Source of the DNA: Brettanomyces bruxellensis
Taxonomy: Eukaryota > Ascomycota > Pichiomycetes > Pichiales > Pichiaceae
Reading direction: 5' to 3'
Length of the DNA stretch: 64,000 nucleotides
Assembly (NCBI RefSeq): GCF_011074885.1
Contig: NC_054690.1
Span: forward strand, 2,733,001-2,797,000
Shown: positions 41,723 through 53,165 of the stretch, one piece after another
Layout of the letters: each line of letters starts with the position of its first letter
Numbering within the stretch: the first letter of the stretch is position 1
Translations under genes and position numbers: made by a program
Notes under the pieces: model-generated
Databases searched by the model: none
The model's input: only the letters and a program-made list of their open reading frames with translations
Told to the model about the DNA's origin: nothing

Positions 41723-42820
41723 CTAACCCATATTTCCCTTCATGTTTCCACTCCCCTTTGTATGATAATCCTTGAAATCATCAAATTCTCTTTGCCTATA
41801 TGTCTCTTTATCCTGAGCTTCGTAGTCATCTTCATTTTGAGTTGCGTCATTTGCTTCATTCTTATTTGATTTTGCAACCATTCCACCATTCTTTAATTCA
41901 TGATTTACAAATTCTTCCACAGTCATCGTAGGGAGCTCTTGGCCCGTTCCCTGAACCTTTTGTCTCAGTTGATCCCTTTTTTCGTGAGAAGGAACAATGG
42001 TAAATGGTCGAAGAATTCGTCCATTTTTCGAAAGAACTGGTTTATTAAGATTTTCCAACCGATCAGTAAAGCCTTTATCAAAGGAGTGATCATTTGATTC
42101 TCCATACTTTGGCCTTATGTTATCTTCACCCCCGGAACTCATTATTTCTTGCTTAATATAGTTCTTTAGTAGTTGTAATTCCATTAGGTTACTTTCCAAA
42201 GACTCAAAACTTTTCAACGCATCAAATTTCAACTGATCAATCATTATATTGCGCAAATTCTCGTCGTCCATACTTTCTAACGCCTCCTTGTCGTTGAGTA
42301 CATTTAAAGCCTTCTGGAATTCCTTTTCGTGTTTATAATTTGCGATCTTTGATGCACGCCGTAAAGTAGGGTCCCTCACTTGAATTTCCGAAAGTTGTGG
42401 ATGCATACTATCTTTCATTGTATCCATTATTTTGCTTTGTTTTTTATCTAATAACCCATAATCATCCAATTTCTGTAGGAATTGAAGATACAATTGGTTA
42501 GCTTCTGTTAGCATACCAAACCTGACTCTCTTGTTTGGTACACCATTGACTCCAAAGGTTCCATGCTGCTCGATAAAACTGGCCAAATAGTAATATATTG
42601 CTAAATATTTGATATCAGCCGTAGTCACTTCATCTAGAGATTCATTTGAGCTAAATAGCTGAAGTTCTTTTACTTTGGATTGAATGTCCTTAAGTTGTTT
42701 AAGTATGCTATCAAATGTGCTTTCGCCCGGCACTGGTTTACTTTCTGAAGAGAAATTTTCTGCCCTTTTAACCACTACTTGAAATTGTTTAGATAACGAC
42801 TGTGTTTTAAGTTCAGACAT
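41723..42820 (-). CDS. TAP42: TOR-pathway PP2A phosphatase-associated protein Tap42
   Basis: 365 residues from the ATG at 42820, against 366 in S. cerevisiae. The frame is open further upstream only through non-ATG codons. The N-terminal part is all-helical, 14-3-3/TPR-like. A conserved RAGMLTEANQLY-like segment reads VRFGMLTEANQLYLQFLQ (about residues 96-113), followed by RDPTLRRASKIANYKHEKE and a C-terminal tail with PTMTVEEFVNHELK and acidic residues. Tap42/alpha4 binds the catalytic subunits of PP2A, Sit4 and PP4 and carries TORC1 signals. A two-codon uORF (ATG CAG TAG) lies at 42864-42856, 36 nt before the start. Confidence 0.93.
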   Translation of the reverse strand: MSELKTQSLSKQFQVVVKRAENFSSESKPVPGESTFDSILKQLKDIQSKVKELQLFSSNESLDEVTTADIKYLAIYYYLASFIEQHGTFGVNGVPNKRVRFGMLTEANQLYLQFLQKLDDYGLLDKKQSKIMDTMKDSMHPQLSEIQVRDPTLRRASKIANYKHEKEFQKALNVLNDKEALESMDDENLRNIMIDQLKFDALKSFESLESNLMELQLLKNYIKQEIMSSGGEDNIRPKYGESNDHSFDKGFTDRLENLNKPVLSKNGRILRPFTIVPSHEKRDQLRQKVQGTGQELPTMTVEEFVNHELKNGGMVAKSNKNEANDATQNEDDYEAQDKETYRQREFDDFKDYHTKGSGNMKGNMG

Positions 42821-43354
42821 CTTGAGAATAGTTTTTGAACCTTCAAATTTTGTAGCTACTGCATGATAATTAAAAGGGCAAGAAAAAAATGAAGTAAAAG
42901 CAAAAGTCACGCATGGGACGTCAAGATGAAGCAATATATATATATACAAATGTGCATAGTTGCATTACAGCACAGCCTCGAAAGAACCTGTAAAACGCTC
43001 ATGAAATTACGCAGTCCCATAAAAAAACACCTTTCTTTTATTTAACAAGATATAAAATACATCCGAGGCATGAGATAAATTCAATGGAATATAACAACAC
43101 ACTTGGAAGGAAAAGCAGAGCGACGCTGAAAATGGCCTGAACAAATGAGTGAGTGATACACTCCGTTGATAAGAAGACAACGTCAAGCCGCAGTAAAGAA
43201 TAAAAATAAAAATAAAATAAAAATGCACGTGTCGTGTATAGTCTTCAACAGTATGATGAATGAAGGGTAAAATAATGCATAATAAACATACAGATACGTA
43301 GGAGTCATAAACTTCTTATCAAATAGGCTTCATGTGTATAATGCATTAAACATT
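42821..43354. promoter_or_regulatory. TAP42 promoter and GATA-factor 3' flank
   Basis: 534 bp. A TA run near 42934-42946, a CACGTG box at 43226-43231 and A-rich tracts are present. The GATA-factor gene ends at its right edge. No ORF with an ATG of interest. Confidence 0.4.
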
Positions 43355-45481
43355 TTAACGGTCCAGCTTCACTCTTTTAAAATCCCCACCAGTCTGTGAT
43401 GTATGCTTATTTTCATTTTTTGGTGGCGAATCCCGTATTTGAGGCAAACTCTGTTGCTTTAATTCTTGTTTAACCTTCTGCTGCTTATGATCCTGGTTTT
43501 GTGGAGATGCTTGCGGCCCTAAAACTGAACACCTTGGAGCAGGACTACCATGTTGAGAACGCATTGTTTGCTGCCTTTGCTGGCGCGGTTGCTGTGCATG
43601 GGGTTGGGATTGATTCATGTATTCCATTGGATAGCCATAGACCTGTCGCCTACGTAAAGTCTCAGTCAGTTCATCTATTCTCTTCTTCAAAAGCATTTCC
43701 CTTTGCTTTGCCGCATTATCCATAGCCTCGAGTTCCATAATTCTGGTCTTATAAAGATCATTCACCAATTCCAGCTCGGATATGCGTGTTCTAAGTTCTT
43801 CACTTGTGGCATAAACCGATAGTTGTGCTTGTGTTTGGTTACCCTGAATTGGTTGTTGTGATTGAACCGGAACATTCTGTGGCATCTGCTGTTCCGACTG
43901 ACGGGAGTGCTGTTGTTGCTGTTGTTGTTGATAATCCACAGTCATTTGGTTTCTGCCTATGGATGGAAGTCTACCGGATCCATCCACTGCCACAGCGGAA
44001 ATCATTGGTGAAGCCATTTGGGAGCGGGAAGCAATCTGTTGTTGGGCTTGTTGCATTGGTCCAAAATTTGACGTGGTGGACCCATTCGAACCATTTGGAG
44101 AAGAACCGCCTGTAATACTCTTGATTGGTGGAAGTATTTCCCCATTTGGGGAGCCCTGGGAAGGCTGACCGGCAAATGCCGGATTGACAATTGTACCTGC
44201 AGTAGGTGCGAAGTTTGGAGAAAGTGCGGGTAATTTTGAAGCCCCGGCCGGTAGGAGAGGAGGCGTAGCATAGCCGTTGAGCTCTGTGGAAGGAGAATAT
44301 GGCTTTCTGATATATCCAAGAGGTGGAAGCGTTTCGATCTTATTGGTCGAATTGCTTGTAATACCGTCTAGTTTCATCCCTGGGATCTTCTCGTTTGAAT
44401 TCTGCTGACTAAGGGTTTCTAAAGCACCGGCAGCATTCAAGACCGCATCTCTTCCAAGATTTTGCTGCGAGCTTGATCTCTCTGAGGATTGAGAAGGATT
44501 AAATATCGGAGGTGCCGTTGAGGACAAAAGTAGCGGTGATGTAACCCTTGTCAAATTTGGAGCAAATTGAGTAGGAGTCGATGCCGGATAATGAAGTGGT
44601 TGAATACCACTTGATTTGCCATTTCCATTCGGAGCTCCAAACGAGCTCTGACCCCTTGGAAGTAGTGGAAGAAGGCCTGGTGAGCGAGTATTACGAACAG
44701 GAATAGAGCCTGAAACTTTGCCCAAAGAAGCCATTGAATTTGTCTGCCCATTCTTAACAGCTTGGTTCTGCGAACCAGAATGTTCAATGTTACGAGAGCC
44801 ATTAGAAGATGATCTCTTGCCTGATCTCATTCTTGGCTTGTACTGTTTCGATGAGAACTTGTTGTGGGAATCTTTGGCCTTCAATTCCGGTGTGTTTGGA
44901 CTTGACTTTGAGCCATTCCCGTTGTTATTATGCTTCACTCTATTTCTTGATTTTATCACATCACTTTTCAAGGAGATTGGCCTTGGACGTCCGTGAAGCT
45001 TAAGAAATAGTCCACATGCGTTACATAGAACCTGTCCTGATTGGTCCCTTCTCCATAATGGAGTTGTCTGTGTTTTACAGTTTTTGCAGATGGGAGTCGA
45101 CATATTCTGACGGGTCGTAACAGACCCATTTGATTGTTTTGTCGACGTCATCTTAGCGTTTGGGTGTGCAGGTTCACTCGTAGAAGATGAACGAACTCTT
45201 TGAGGACCCGAATCCTGGCTTCCAGCCTGCGAATGATCGCTTTCTAAGGAGGAGGGTGAGCCATGGTTTTCAGCCGTCTCACGCTCAGTCGCTTTTCCGT
45301 CCAATTTACCACTAAATGATGAATTAAGACGCATCGAGATATCGGAGGAATTAGCACCAGTCTGTGCACTTTCGTGTTTACCGTTATTTGAGCGAACATT
45401 CAAATCTCCCTCTGTAGAAACAAGCGAAGTTGGACCACGATTTTGGTTCACAACAACCTCTGATTTCGTTGTTTGTAGCAT
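43355..45481 (-). CDS. GZF3: GATA zinc-finger transcription factor with C-terminal coiled coil
   Basis: 708 residues. One type IVa GATA finger: C132-x2-C135-x17-C153-x2-C156 with TTPLWRRD and [17 protein letters not shown], followed by a basic tail. Long low-complexity parts (Ser, Asn, Gln, Pro) surround it, including a polyglutamine run near residue 520. A coiled coil at about 558-612 ([21 protein letters not shown]..) has heptad leucines, as in Dal80, Gzf3 and Aspergillus AreB. These negative GATA factors dimerise through that zipper and repress nitrogen-catabolite genes. The symbol marks the Gzf3/Dal80 type, not proven orthology. GATAAG motifs upstream could mean autoregulation. Confidence 0.82.
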   Translation of the reverse strand: MLQTTKSEVVVNQNRGPTSLVSTEGDLNVRSNNGKHESAQTGANSSDISMRLNSSFSGKLDGKATERETAENHGSPSSLESDHSQAGSQDSGPQRVRSSSTSEPAHPNAKMTSTKQSNGSVTTRQNMSTPICKNCKTQTTPLWRRDQSGQVLCNACGLFLKLHGRPRPISLKSDVIKSRNRVKHNNNGNGSKSSPNTPELKAKDSHNKFSSKQYKPRMRSGKRSSSNGSRNIEHSGSQNQAVKNGQTNSMASLGKVSGSIPVRNTRSPGLLPLLPRGQSSFGAPNGNGKSSGIQPLHYPASTPTQFAPNLTRVTSPLLLSSTAPPIFNPSQSSERSSSQQNLGRDAVLNAAGALETLSQQNSNEKIPGMKLDGITSNSTNKIETLPPLGYIRKPYSPSTELNGYATPPLLPAGASKLPALSPNFAPTAGTIVNPAFAGQPSQGSPNGEILPPIKSITGGSSPNGSNGSTTSNFGPMQQAQQQIASRSQMASPMISAVAVDGSGRLPSIGRNQMTVDYQQQQQQQHSRQSEQQMPQNVPVQSQQPIQGNQTQAQLSVYATSEELRTRISELELVNDLYKTRIMELEAMDNAAKQREMLLKKRIDELTETLRRRQVYGYPMEYMNQSQPHAQQPRQQRQQTMRSQHGSPAPRCSVLGPQASPQNQDHKQQKVKQELKQQSLPQIRDSPPKNENKHTSQTGGDFKRVKLDR

Positions 45482-48247
45482 GGTACAGTGGCTATCAATG
45501 TGAGGTAATACTTGATATTAGCGTATTTGTCTATCTCACGTTCCCAATAAACGGCTATGTATATATATAGGATGGCAACAAGCAACTAATGCAAGTTGAT
45601 TCCAATTCAATCTATGGTTGTAAATACCGATTAACTTGTCAAACAAAAGTTCGTGGAATGTGAATATCGATAAGGGTGCATATGCCTATCCTATATCAAT
45701 ATCAACGTATTTTGCTTGCGTTTCCGATTCTGATCTATTCGACAGCAAAAAATCCAATATCTAGAAAGGAGAAAAAAAAAGGGAAAACTAGCAAATATAG
45801 CTGCTGTTTCCTGTAACTAGTAGCGAGTGATTGTAATAATTGGTAAAAATTAAAAGGCTTTCTGATGTGTCAACGTAAAAGAAAAAGGTTACGATGCGCC
45901 AGATAAAGATGATGATGTATACAAAATTTTTTCAGATGATAACCAATTCTTACTCCAAAGATTTTGAAAAAGCGAGAAAAACTCGCCAAAAAAATGGGAG
46001 AGATGAGCGATAAATCGAATGTGCGCGACGATGGATAGAAAAGATTAGCAGATTTGGTATCAGTCCAGATGAAAAAGTGAAGGGTTGCATACAATATATT
46101 TCGTTTAAATCCTAGTATCTCATCTAAATTGATTATCACAAAAACGTTTAAACACACCATTAATTAAAAAGATATTATAAATACATCATAAATTAAGTAT
46201 ACGGAAAAAAAAAAGCATTTGTACTCTAAAGGCATGGAAGATTGATTGTAAAGAATATTTTAGAAATACTTCCAGATTGTACCGTACCGTCAAAAGCCAA
46301 CCTGTTTCATAGTCGAAAGATTAGATAAAGTGATAACGTCGATTTCTAACTAAAAAAAGGAGCGAGTGGGAAAAATTTTTCTCGACCTGACTGACTTTAT
46401 TTCCGCTTTTTAACGTTCGAGAAAAAATTTTTATTGGAGAAGGCGGCCACGCATGGTTGTGCAATAAACAATTTATCTTTAATGCCATCATTTTGTGGAT
46501 TACCCGGATGAGAGTGGTTGATGAGATGAGAACTTGCCCACTATATTAATAAATTTCAAAGGAATGCCTTATTTTCTATATAGGGACTATCAGCGTGTAA
46601 GAAATACTAAAATCGATTTGTCTTCATTTTAAAATGATACCGCAAATTGATACGCAAATTGTCAAACGTATAATTAGTTAGTTCATTGGATAATAAATAT
46701 GGTTACTACAATAATGAATACTATAAAAATAATTTGAGTGGTTGATTTTACATCGGATTTTTTTAGCCGTGCTAACAGAGAGCATCGGAAATTCCCTTTG
46801 GTTTCTACCCCTTGAATTCCAATGTTTTGTTCAAAATTGAAAATTGAACGATGACTATATTCATTCTAACTATTTTGGATATACTGCGATATAAATTCAA
46901 TATGTTATTTAGTATAAAAGCAGCCTTGTTTTTGACGTACTGACTTATTACTTATCACATGCCTTGTGATAAGATAAGAATGAGAAAAAAATATGCTGAA
47001 TGAGGAAATATATAGTCATATAGTCACCAGGGTTAAACTATCAACATATTTGCAACTGAACATTTAGTTGAAGAATTAGCAGGTAATAAATAGTACAGAT
47101 TGATTATCACCTAGTAAAACATTAGATAAAAGTGGATTTGATACTTGGTGAAGAAGGTATTAACGTGATTCTGGTCACGTGATGAATGTATTGAATATTA
47201 TCATGTCATAGTAAATAGTTTTACCATCGGAAATGATATTGGCGTTAGAAATCATTCTAATGCCTATATCAATACATTTTAACTTTGAATTCAAATCTAA
47301 TTGTAAGCAAATCCGTAAATATCAATACTTAATCCATAATCTTTAAAAATTGTATAATTGTTGTAAATATCAATATCCTCCATATCCTCCACTGTTCAAA
47401 CTTTTCCCTTTGAATAATGAATAATTGCTTGGGTTAAATCAAAAAATGTTACAAACGATACTTTAAGCGTACCAGAAATTTGTATTCTTGCTTTATTTTA
47501 TACGCTACTATAATCCTCTTTAATTTACATAAAAATATAATCAATTTTATATAATAGTCTCTGATCATACAAGAATAATGAACATTAACATCCTTAAAGG
47601 CTTTATTATTTTTTTTGTAATATTAAGTATTCTTTTCTAATATCCACACTATTTTTTGATTTCGCCTGTGCTCTTTAGAAATATTTTTATTTCTATACAG
47701 GTTAATACTGTAAGAAATTTATCTTGGAAGAAGCCCCTTAAAACAAGAACAATACTACTGTCCGCCACTCAGATACAATCCCAAAAAATAAAGTTAGCAC
47801 TTTGCACTATTTTATTATATGAACACTGAAGTGCTAAAAGTTAGCAACTACTTTCGGAGTAGCCAACATAGTTTTTTTTTCTGTCAATAGGAATTGGTAG
47901 GTTTTGTTACTTTTTGCGATAAATGATTCTAAATATATATCCTTACAAATTGCAATATAATCTTCTGGTCTTTAAGTCCTTGATAGATATACAAATTGAG
48001 TGGTGTATAGATGTTGTGTCATATTATCATTTTTAAAATTACACAACTTTTCTTGTTATCCAAAATAGGGAAAAAAGAGGATTCTGTATCAATTAAGCGC
48101 TTTGTGCGCTTCTTTGTGCCAAACATTTAAATGCTGCCGATCCCACTATTTTAAAGAAAATTTTTGTCGCTTTCTGCTTCATATTACATACTTTCCTTTT
48201 ATACCTTTTAATTAATAGCTGATATCTCTTTAAGGGAAACAAGGAAA
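45482..48247. other. Long intergenic region between GATA factor and SOD genes
   Basis: 2.8 kb, the largest gap in the window, between divergent genes, so it is promoter on both sides. TATATATATAGG (near 45560) is a likely TATA for the GATA factor. A GATAAG motif is at 45668, a palindromic GATA cluster at 46951-46978 and a TCACGTGA box at 47175-47182. The longest ATG ORF (45870-46160, minus, 96 codons) has no recognisable features. No tRNA seen. A non-coding RNA cannot be excluded. Confidence 0.45.
46951..46978. promoter_or_regulatory. Palindromic GATA-factor site cluster
   Basis: CTTATCACA, 5 bp spacer, TGTGATAAG: a perfect 9 bp inverted repeat carrying GATAAG in both orientations, with a further overlapping GATAAG at 46973-46978. 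Paired GATAAG sites are the known target of dimeric Dal80/Gzf3-type factors and of Gln3/Gat1. It lies 1.5 kb upstream of the window's own GATA-factor gene and 1.3 kb upstream of the SOD gene. Confidence 0.55.
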
Positions 48248-49057
48248 ATGGTTTTTATTCAAAGTTATAAGTATTCAATTGGAGCATTAATTTTGCTCAA
48301 AGGCATTACGACATTGGCAGATCCTGCTCCGGTTATTGAAGATAATCCTGAGAATGTCAGATATAAAGCTGATATTGATACAGGTGATGTTCATGGCATT
48401 GTCGAAGTGTACACGGCAAAAAACGGTACGGCAAAAGTGAAGGTCGATATCACTGGTTTGCCAGAAGAGGGTGGACCATTTTTCTATCATATCCACAACA
48501 ATAAAATTCCTGACGGAGGTGATTGCGAAGCAGCAGGAACACACTTTAACCCATATAATTCCGAATTTGAGACATGTGGAGAGCAAGATGATGCTTATTG
48601 TCAGGTCGGTGATCTATCCGGAAAGCATGGTTTTATCAACACAACTTGCTTCCAGCTCAAATACTATGATCCATATCTTTCATTGAATCCAGACGATACA
48701 TCTTTTATTGGTGATCGTTCAGTTGTTGTCCATTATAATGACATGAGTAAAATGGCATGTGGAAACTTCCGCAAAGCCAAAAAACGATTCTGGAAAAAAG
48801 AATACGAGGAAGAAGAATCTGACTATTTGGATATTACCGGAAATAACGAGACAACTCAAATTTTAAGCTCTTCAACTTTAATTCCGACATACTCTGCAGG
48901 TCCATCTAACTTTACTTCTGGAAACCAGACAAACGGTACTGCCTATAATGATGATGGGACCCCAGAAGTATCAAGTACTTATTGTGATAGTGCCTTTAAA
49001 GATATCGCCTCTGGCTTGATCGGCACTTTAATCAGTTTGCTCATCTCCATATTCTAA
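48248..49057 (+). CDS. Cell-surface copper-only superoxide dismutase, GPI-anchored
   Basis: 269 residues. A signal peptide (about 1-24), a Cu-SOD beta-barrel domain (35-178), a Ser/Thr/Asn-rich stalk with N-glycosylation sequons (195-245) and a hydrophobic GPI-attachment tail (252-269). Copper ligands are visible as H81, H83 (YHIHNN), H99 (GTHFNP) and H162 (VVVHYN); C93 and C171 fit the conserved disulfide. The zinc ligands and the electrostatic loop of Sod1 are missing, as in Candida albicans Sod4/5/6. These extracellular enzymes detoxify superoxide at the wall. K168 stands where an arginine is expected three residues before the second cysteine. Confidence 0.85.
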   Translation: MVFIQSYKYSIGALILLKGITTLADPAPVIEDNPENVRYKADIDTGDVHGIVEVYTAKNGTAKVKVDITGLPEEGGPFFYHIHNNKIPDGGDCEAAGTHFNPYNSEFETCGEQDDAYCQVGDLSGKHGFINTTCFQLKYYDPYLSLNPDDTSFIGDRSVVVHYNDMSKMACGNFRKAKKRFWKKEYEEEESDYLDITGNNETTQILSSSTLIPTYSAGPSNFTSGNQTNGTAYNDDGTPEVSSTYCDSAFKDIASGLIGTLISLLISIF

Positions 49058-49585
49058 CTGGTTGAGGGTATTTAAAAAATTGCTAGAATTTGATATTTGC
49101 TTGTTTTAAGAGTTCACATTATTTAACTTCAACAGCCAGGAATAAAATACAAGTACAAGAATTTAAAATATGTTTAAGGCTCAGATGAAAGCAGCTATCT
49201 GTCATTTGAGCTAAATACGTGTAGGCGCATAATTTTGTTCAATGTAGTTCAGTCCAAATAATCTGCGTATTACTAGAGAAGTAAAATTTACAAAACGATG
49301 AAGCAAGAGGTGTGTATTAAGCAGAAAGAAAGATGCAAGCAAACAAAAGCTACAAAAGAAGCAGGGAAGAGAGAGAAAAGGGGAGGCGGGACAAAAAAAA
49401 AAAGACAAAATAAAGTTAACTCCGGAAGATGATTTTTCAAGGCATCTATCTCCCTGTGATATCCTTCAATTATTTATTCTGCACATTCTTGTATGATCCA
49501 GTTGTGCAATTAATTCCGTTCTGTTTGGGATCCAATCTGTATAATGCAAAACTTAACTGTTGAATAGAATGGAACATATACCAGT
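49058..49585. promoter_or_regulatory. TPS3 promoter and SOD 3' flank
   Basis: 528 bp. It has AGGGG (49379-49383) in a purine-rich tract, a candidate Msn2/4 stress element about 205 bp before the TPS3 ATG. Nothing else is prominent. Confidence 0.45.
49379..49383 (+). promoter_or_regulatory. Candidate stress response element (STRE)
   Basis: AGGGG upstream of a trehalose-complex gene. Short and in a purine run, so weak alone, but Msn2/4 control of TPS genes is well known in yeast. Confidence 0.35.
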
Positions 49586-52500
49586 ATGACCGTTTTTATT
49601 GCATCATTGTAAGTTATGATTGCGAATTTCACAAAAATAGTAAATACCATTGAGTTTTTTCACAATTTTAGAATAGAACATACTAACCGTTTATAATTTT
49701 ATTCCAGATTCCTTCCCTACACAATTCACTTTGAAGTGGAGAGATCGAAAATCCCAAAGCTTGCAGGTGATGAGATGATTGAACCAATTGGCCCAATAAA
49801 TACAAACTATTCGTCATCTTCCGAGGGAAAGATCGCTACTACTGATAATGGGATCCGTCGATTTCAAGGAACGAAGGTGAAGGACACTGACAATTCCGCA
49901 GGCTCGGAAGAATCGACCGTTTCAATATTGAAGACTCTTGCTAATAGTAATCCGGCCACAAAGTCGTCTGAAGATTTGGAATGTGGATCTGTGTCAAGCA
50001 CTGATACAGATATGGAGTCGGAAATCAAAGAAAGACAGCAGCGGCAGAGATCACAACTGGGAGCAATTTCAAATGCATCAGGTGTGGTGTCCGTGCAGGA
50101 TTTTTTCTTTAACAATCCTAATAGTTCAAGGCTATCATTAAGCTCTGCATCATTAAACGATTCTCGATTGTGCTCTTCAACAGATTACTTGGGATCCAGT
50201 GTTCCCGAGCCATTCTATACAAACGAGCCATTGTCTTTGCAGGGCAACTTATCCACAAATAAAAAAGTCTACGTGAGGCCTAGGCCGTTTACTTTTCATA
50301 ACTCATCAATGGGTGACTTGACATTACGTCCCGGCGTGGATCGACACAGACCGACTCGAAGTTTTGTGGGAAGCTTGGGGAAAACTTTGTTATCAAGAAA
50401 ATTTACAAAATCCAGTCTATCGTCACAGAAGTCTCCATTTGATAGTAAAAAGGGTTTTGAAGGAGATGGAGATACAGCAGAGCTAACAATTGATCCGCAA
50501 ACTTCTCCGGATTCTGGTAGTTCGGTAGAACAATGCAAAATATCAGACCATACACAATCTCTGAAGCCGGCATCAGGGGATAAAGCTGATAAGGAACTTG
50601 ATGCATACTTTGCTGATAAGACGGATAGTGGGCATGTGATACCATTCGGTGGATTTGCAAAGGATTATGGATCGATACTCGAAGATAAAAACAATGTATT
50701 TGCTACTGCTCCTTGGAAAGTTGTTACATACGAGCATGGAAATGGCGGACTTCGCAATGCCGTGAGATTGGCCGAGAGTAAAAATAAACTTCGGGAAGTA
50801 AAATGGATTGGTACACCTGGCATGCCATGCGACTTGGTACCAAAATGTACAAGAAAAGCAATTTATAAAACATTGAAGGAGGATTATGATTCAGAAACTT
50901 TATTTATAGAGGACAATGTTTTTGAAGGTCACTATGACAGATATTGCAAGCAAATATTGTGGCCGATGCTTCAGTACCAGTTACCAGAGGAGCTAAAGGC
51001 AAATTCATTTATTAATTATTCATGGGAAGACTATGTTTATGTTAATCGTCAATTTGCCGACAGAATTTCAAATCTTTATAAAAAGGGAGACGTAATCTGG
51101 ATTCATGACTATCATTTGATGCTTGTTCCGGGAATGCTTCGTAAATCTTTGCCTAATGCTGAGATTGGCTTCTTTCTGCATGTATCATTTCCATCCAGTG
51201 AGGTATTCAGATGTCTCGCTCAACGTGAAAAGATATTAAAGGGCATGCTTGGTGCAGATTGTATTGGCATGCAAACAGATGAATACGTAGCTCATTTTCT
51301 TCAAAGCTGTAATAGACTTCTTTTGGCTGATTTCGATGAGCATGGCGTTCGTTATGATAATCGAACAATAAGTGTTACTCATAATCCAATTGGAATTGAT
51401 GCACATGCGTTACGAAAAGTTCTTAATGGTGAGGTGGTGAGAAATTGGAGAAGTTTGGTGAGGGAAAGATGGCCAGACAAGACATTAATTGTATCCCGTG
51501 ATAAAATAGATAAAATACGTGGTGTGAAGGAAAAGCTTTTGGCTTATGAAAGGTTTCTTACAGAAAATCCAGAGTACATAGAGACGACACTACTCATTCT
51601 AATATGCATACCTGGAAGAGCCTCTGCTGATGAGAGAATGGAAAATGAAATTCTTACTATTGTTGAACGAATTAATTCTTGTGCTCCTAATATTGCGAGT
51701 GAAAGACCAGTTGTGGTTTTGAATCAGGATATTCAATTTGAGCAGTATTTAGCGTTGCTAAGTGAAGCCGGCCTTTTTATTGTTTCTACCCTCCGAGAAG
51801 GAATGAATTTGACATGCCATGAATTCGTTGAAGCCTCATATGGGGATCACTCACCATTGATATTGAGTGAATTTGTCGGATCTGCAACTGTTTTATCTGG
51901 AGGGGCATTAATTACAAATCCTTACAATATAAAGCAAGTGTCCAACGCTATCAGAACATGTATGCAAATGAGTCCTGACGAAAGAGAACGGAGATGGAAA
52001 GCAATGCATGCGGCAGTGTTAAGGCATGATTCACTTCATTGGACAAGTGAATGTATGCAGAATATTGGGCAAGGGCACAAGCTAAATACAAGTCAGCAAT
52101 CCAGCGATGTGAAGCAGTTGATGTGGTCTCATATTAATGATGCCATTGTGAAAAGTGCAAAAGCTAACAAATCAAGCACGCTTCATTCTCGAATATTTTT
52201 CATTAACTTTAATGAGTTGATTTCAAATTTAAAGATTCAGGGAACTTCTATTAATCCAATTCAACAGAGATTCATGGATAACATCTTGAACAATCTTGCG
52301 GCAGATAAAACAAATGCGATTTATTTACTTGGATCGTCTACAAGATCTGATATGTGGATGAGATGTCGCAGTTTAATTGATATTGGCCTTATAGCTGAGA
52401 GTGGTGCCTATGTGAAACTCACTGATAAATCTGAGTTCACACCCTTGATATCAAATAAAATGCTCTCCTGGGTTAGTGCTGTGGAGCAGACAATGAAATC

Positions 52501-52963
52501 ATGGAGTGAACGTATTCCCGGAACATATGTTGAAAAGGAAACCTGTGTCGTAAAACTGCACACGGAAGGTAGTCATGATATTGATAAAGAGCATAAAGAA
52601 AAGTTGATCGGAGAGTTAATGACACATATAAATGAGCTTTATGGACATGACTATAATGTCCATGCCAAAATTGTTGATCAGATCATTATAGTAAGACAGA
52701 TGGATTCTATTACGAAAGCTTTGGACTACATCATAAAACAAGGAACACAGATTGGTGGAATAAATAACATTTCGTTTATTATGGTTGCAGGGGGTACCAG
52801 TCCTGATGACGAAGAGCTTTACAGCTATTTTAATAGCACTCGAAATAAGTTTAATGGTAATGTTTTAAATGTCGAAGTTGGTGTTTCGAAAAAAAGCACG
52901 AGCGCAGATTTTAAATTGCAGGGTGTCAACCATTTACTGATAGCATTATCACAAATTTCTTGA
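49586..52963 (+). CDS. TPS3: Trehalose synthase complex regulatory subunit (Tps3/Tsl1), two exons
   Basis: Exon 1 (49586-49608) and exon 2 (49708-52963) join to 1092 residues. The join restores the N-terminus MTVFIASLFLPYTIHFE, nearly identical to that of yeast Tps3. Without splicing the first in-frame ATG is at 49775. A 300-residue Ser-rich region follows, then a GT20 glucosyltransferase-like domain (about 340-800, with VIWIHDYHLMLVPGMLR, FFLHVSFPSSEVFRCL, LREGMNLTCHEFV) and a phosphatase-like domain. The phosphatase motif DxDG(T/V) is replaced by FINFNEL (near residue 830), so catalysis there is unlikely, as in Tps3/Tsl1. The protein stabilises and regulates the Tps1-Tps2 complex in the cytosol. 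Confidence 0.9.
49609..49707 (+). other. TPS3: Intron of TPS3
   Basis: 99 bp: donor TT|GTAAGT, branch point TACTAAC (49681-49687), acceptor TTCCAG ending at 49707, the first AG after the branch point. The codon TT|A (Leu) is split. The joined protein matches the conserved family N-terminus, strong support for the model. Confidence 0.9.
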
Positions 52964-53165
52964 AAGCTCAAACAGCCAGCATCGAAAAGATGCTTCATTT
53001 CATTTGAAAAAGATTGCTTCCGATTATTTGCTTACACATTATATATGACAATCAGAACCCTCGTCCTCTTCTATTTTTACAAATTAGCCAATGTCTGTAC
53101 ATACGTATATATATATATATATACGATAGGTCACACCCAACCGTGGTAGTGTAATCGATAGATCA

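Noticed and set aside
45870..46160. 96-codon ATG ORF upstream of the GATA factor
   Set aside because: No domain or signal features, and AT-rich promoter DNA makes chance likely. Kept only as a note in the intergenic entry.
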